From the NCBI RefSeq assembly GCF_030817055.1, contig NZ_JAUSYV010000001.1:396001-460000 (forward strand): a stretch of 64,000 bases of DNA, written 5' to 3'. The DNA is from Bacillus sp. V2I10 (GTDB lineage Bacteria > Bacillota > Bacilli > Bacillales > Bacillaceae). Both the position numbers and the translations under genes were made by a program. Below are positions 62,011 through 64,000 of the stretch, piece by piece (positions within the stretch are counted from its first letter, which is position 1; every line of letters starts with the position of its first letter). Below the pieces are notes generated by a model, which searched no databases, was not told where the DNA came from, and worked only from the letters and a program-made list of their open reading frames with translations.

Positions 62011-62853
62011 ATGAAACCAGCTAATTTAAAAGACAGCGTTATACTAAGCAATGGAGTGAAAATGCCATGGATGGGACTGGGTGTTTTTAAAGTGAAAAAT
62101 GGAGAAGAAGCCGTTCAGTCCGTTAAAGCTGCCATCAAAAACGGATATAGAAGCGTGGATACAGCTGCGATATATCAAAATGAAGAAAGCGTCGGCCAGG
62201 CGATCAAGGAGTGCGGAGTTCCAAGGGAAGAATTGTTTATTACAACGAAGCTCTGGAACAGTGAGCAGGGGTATGAATCTACATTGAATGCGTTTGAGAC
62301 AAGTATGAACAAACTTGGACTTGATTATCTTGATCTTTATTTAATCCACTGGCCTGGAAAAGATAAATATAAAGAAACATGGAAAGCATTCGAGAAACTT
62401 TACAAAGAAGGACGTGTACGTGCAATCGGCGTCAGCAATTTTCAGATTCATCACCTTGAGGATCTAATTGCTGCCGCTGAAATAAAACCGATGGTCAATC
62501 AGGTAGAGTTTCACCCGCACCTCACTCAAAAAGACCTTATGGCTTACTGCATAAAAGAAGAAATCAGACTCGAAGCCTGGTCCCCTTTAAAGCAGGGCCA
62601 GCTGCTGAATGAACCTGTTATTGAAAAAATCGCTAAAAAATATAATAAATCGATTGCTCAAGTGATTTTACGCTGGGATCTCCATCATGAAGTCATCACG
62701 ATCCCTAAATCCATTAAAGAACAGCGGATTGTTGAAAATGCTGATATATTTGATTTCGAACTAACCTCAGAAGAAATTGCAGAAATCGATGGTCTAAATC
62801 AGGACAGCCGTGCCGGTTCACATCCTGATACGATGAGTGTAGGGTTTGAGTAA
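62011..62853 (+). CDS. Aldo/keto reductase (YvgN/YtbE type)
   Basis: NADPH-dependent reductase of aldehydes and ketones, (beta-alpha)8 barrel, 280 residues. Catalytic tetrad: Asp and Tyr in YRSVDTAAIYQNE, Lys in TTKLWN, His in LYLIHWPG. NADPH-binding block IPKSIKEQRI near the C-terminus. Start ATG 62011 follows GGGAGGAC. Single gene with a terminator. Confidence 0.93.
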   Translation: MKPANLKDSVILSNGVKMPWMGLGVFKVKNGEEAVQSVKAAIKNGYRSVDTAAIYQNEESVGQAIKECGVPREELFITTKLWNSEQGYESTLNAFETSMNKLGLDYLDLYLIHWPGKDKYKETWKAFEKLYKEGRVRAIGVSNFQIHHLEDLIAAAEIKPMVNQVEFHPHLTQKDLMAYCIKEEIRLEAWSPLKQGQLLNEPVIEKIAKKYNKSIAQVILRWDLHHEVITIPKSIKEQRIVENADIFDFELTSEEIAEIDGLNQDSRAGSHPDTMSVGFE

Positions 62854-62870
62854 TAAATAGTGATTCACAT

Positions 62871-62908
62871 AAAAATGGACTTCTTTTCAATTGGGAGGTC
62901 CATTTTTT
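62871..62908 (+). terminator. Terminator of the aldo/keto reductase
   Basis: AAAAATGGAC (62871-62880) / GTCCATTTTT (62898-62907), then T. Confidence 0.82.
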
Positions 62909-63063
62909 GTTGGCTCTTTTCGTAAACTTTGTTGTTTTTCCCTCTTTTTAACTATGGAATTAATTGAGCTTTAAAATGAGTGAGGGATACTAAGGAAGAA
63001 TGAGTTCAATAAAATGAACTCAGTTCTTTTTTGTTCAAGTAAAGATTACAGATATTGTTTACA

Positions 63064-63111
63064 ACAAAACAATGTTATGTTACATTAAGTTATAACGTAA
63101 CAATGTTTTGT
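63064..63111. promoter_or_regulatory. 48-base imperfect palindrome upstream of yhbD
   Basis: Outer arms ACAAAACAATGTTA (63064-63077) and TAACAATGTTTTGT (63098-63111), one mismatch, plus an inner GTTA/TAAC dyad. A likely operator, 20 bases before the yhbD start. Not followed by a T run, so not a terminator. Confidence 0.75.
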
Positions 63112-63131
63112 TCTTTGAAAGGAGCCTGCAT

Positions 63132-63755
63132 GTGGAACAAGAGACCATTTCAAAAAAAGAATTGCTTGAACTAACGGGAATATCATATGGACAGCTGTAC
63201 AGGTGGAAAAGAAAAAATATCATTCCTGAAGATTGGTTTATAAAAAAATCAAGCTTTACAGGACAGGAAACCTTTTTTCCAAAAGAGAAAATCTTAAAGC
63301 GGATTGAAGCCATCAAGGATATGAAAGATGAGTATTCTTTAGATGATCTATCGGCATTCTTTTCTCCTCGTCCGGCGGATGTGGCACTATCAGCAGCTGC
63401 GCTTCAGAAGAATAAGGTTATAAAATCAGAAACCATGACAGCATTCAAATCAAGGTTCGTGAATGAACGTTTTGATTTTAACTCTATCCTCTTTTTAACA
63501 GTTGCCGAGGAAGTGATGAACAGTAAAAAACTTGAGATCAGACAATGTGAAGAACTGCTTGATTTTATGATGAAAAGGTATAAAGAAGTTGAAAACAAAT
63601 CAAGTGAACTTATCGCATTTCGAAAAAAAGACGTCATATTTTGGGTTTTCATCAGCCCGCCGGTCCAAATTATAAGCGAGTCTGAAACATTTATCAGGAT
63701 CAGCCTGGGAGAATTAGTGAATCAATTAAAGCTTCGGCTATCTGTTATTCATTAA
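63132..63755 (+). CDS. yhbD: YhbD, DUF4004/MerR-like regulator
   Basis: 207 residues. The N-terminus (ISKKELLELTGISYGQLYRW) is a MerR-type helix-turn-helix, followed by helical segments of the DUF4004 family. GTG 63132 is preferred: AAAGGAG lies 7 bases before it. In B. subtilis yhbD lies before the bactofilin genes yhbE and yhbF, and here also a bactofilin follows. Likely a regulator binding the palindrome in front of it; inference. Confidence 0.85.
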   Translation: MEQETISKKELLELTGISYGQLYRWKRKNIIPEDWFIKKSSFTGQETFFPKEKILKRIEAIKDMKDEYSLDDLSAFFSPRPADVALSAAALQKNKVIKSETMTAFKSRFVNERFDFNSILFLTVAEEVMNSKKLEIRQCEELLDFMMKRYKEVENKSSELIAFRKKDVIFWVFISPPVQIISESETFIRISLGELVNQLKLRLSVIH

Positions 63756-63770
63756 AAAGGAGAGATTAAA

Positions 63771-64000
63771 ATGGAACAGTCAACCAAATTACAGGATTTA
63801 AAGATAAATGGATCTGGCTCTGCAGGCGGCGGACATTTTCAAAACGTATCCATAAATGGCAGCGGCAAAATAAATGGAGATGTAGAGTGTGTTCAGCTAA
63901 AGATCGATGGCTCTGGAAAAGTTGAAGGCAATGTAAAAGCAGAAAGCATCAAAATTTCAGGATCGTCCTCTTTAAAAGGCGCGATAGATGCCCATAAAGT
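63771..64000 (+). CDS. Bactofilin (YhbE-like), 5' part
   Basis: ATG 63771 behind AAGGAGAG opens MEQSTKLQDLKINGSGSAGG and repeats of the type INGSGKINGDVE, IDGSGKVEGNVK, ISGSSSLKGA, the short beta-helix turns of polymer-forming bactofilins. The gene runs off the window end. Bactofilins form cytoskeletal sheets and in B. subtilis support flagellar assembly. Confidence 0.93.
   Translation, partial: MEQSTKLQDLKINGSGSAGGGHFQNVSINGSGKINGDVECVQLKIDGSGKVEGNVKAESIKISGSSSLKGAIDAHK

Noticed and set aside
63064..63111. The 48-base palindrome as a terminator
   Set aside because: AT-rich stem, no T run after it, and it lies directly before a gene start.

Overview
The window is low-GC Gram-positive DNA from a Bacillus-like chromosome. 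It opens with the walK-yycH-yycI-walJ-htrC-rlmH block that lies near the replication origin in Bacillus subtilis. It also carries other typical Bacillaceae loci: a yuk/ess type VII secretion operon, yhbD followed by a bactofilin, ywbE, an S-box and a CIRCE element. Genes start behind strong AAGGAGG-type ribosome sites, and many convergent intrinsic terminators separate the units. I cannot fix the species. No rRNA, tRNA, intact insertion sequence or CRISPR array was seen.

Layout. 1-6400: the 3' part of walK, its regulators yycH and yycI, walJ, an HtrA-type protease, a small CxxC protein and rlmH, with a cluster of DnaA boxes before rlmH. 6450-12000: two small unknown genes, then a Bce/Yxd-type peptide-sensing module (response regulator, kinase, ABC ATPase, permease) on the minus strand. 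12100-14740: a SAM riboswitch in front of an amino-acid permease and a homocysteine methyltransferase, probably for S-methylmethionine use. 14740-18540: a MarR-MFS pair with a double palindromic operator, then htpG under a CIRCE element. 18536-25530: potABCD, pepT, an oxidoreductase and 3-methyladenine glycosylase. 25600-32100: a zinc-ribbon pseudogene, a two-component system, a cytoplasmic alpha-amylase and an M20 hydrolase.

32300-45500 is a secretion island. A lipoprotein, a lipase-like protein (GHSLG motif) that is frameshifted here, a helical segment and a small helical protein lie directly before esxA/yukE, esaB, essB, essC, esaA and essA. The order suggests a T7SS lipase toxin with a lipoprotein immunity protein.

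45500-50820 holds short genes (RluF-type synthase, CHY zinc finger, GlsB-type membrane protein, rRNA methyltransferase, acetyltransferase), decayed gene fragments and dispersed repeats. 50950-53003 is the most unusual locus: about fourteen copies of a TGTATACA/TGTAAACA octamer in 176 bp, followed by a ParM-like actin ATPase and a probable ribbon-helix-helix adaptor. This is a complete-looking actin-type DNA partition module inside chromosomal housekeeping genes. 53500-57690: ywbE, a small basic gene, a cytochrome P450, a DEAD-box helicase and an interrupted phosphotransferase. 57790-61700: kduI-kduD-kdgT with a divergent kdgR and cre-like sites, for pectin or uronate breakdown products. 62000-64000: an aldo/keto reductase, then yhbD behind a 48-bp imperfect palindrome, then the start of a bactofilin.

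Five loci carry single-event lesions (in-frame TGA or one-base frameshifts): 25766, about 33010 and 33070, 34149, 47001 and 57016. Reads are needed to tell real decay from assembly error.
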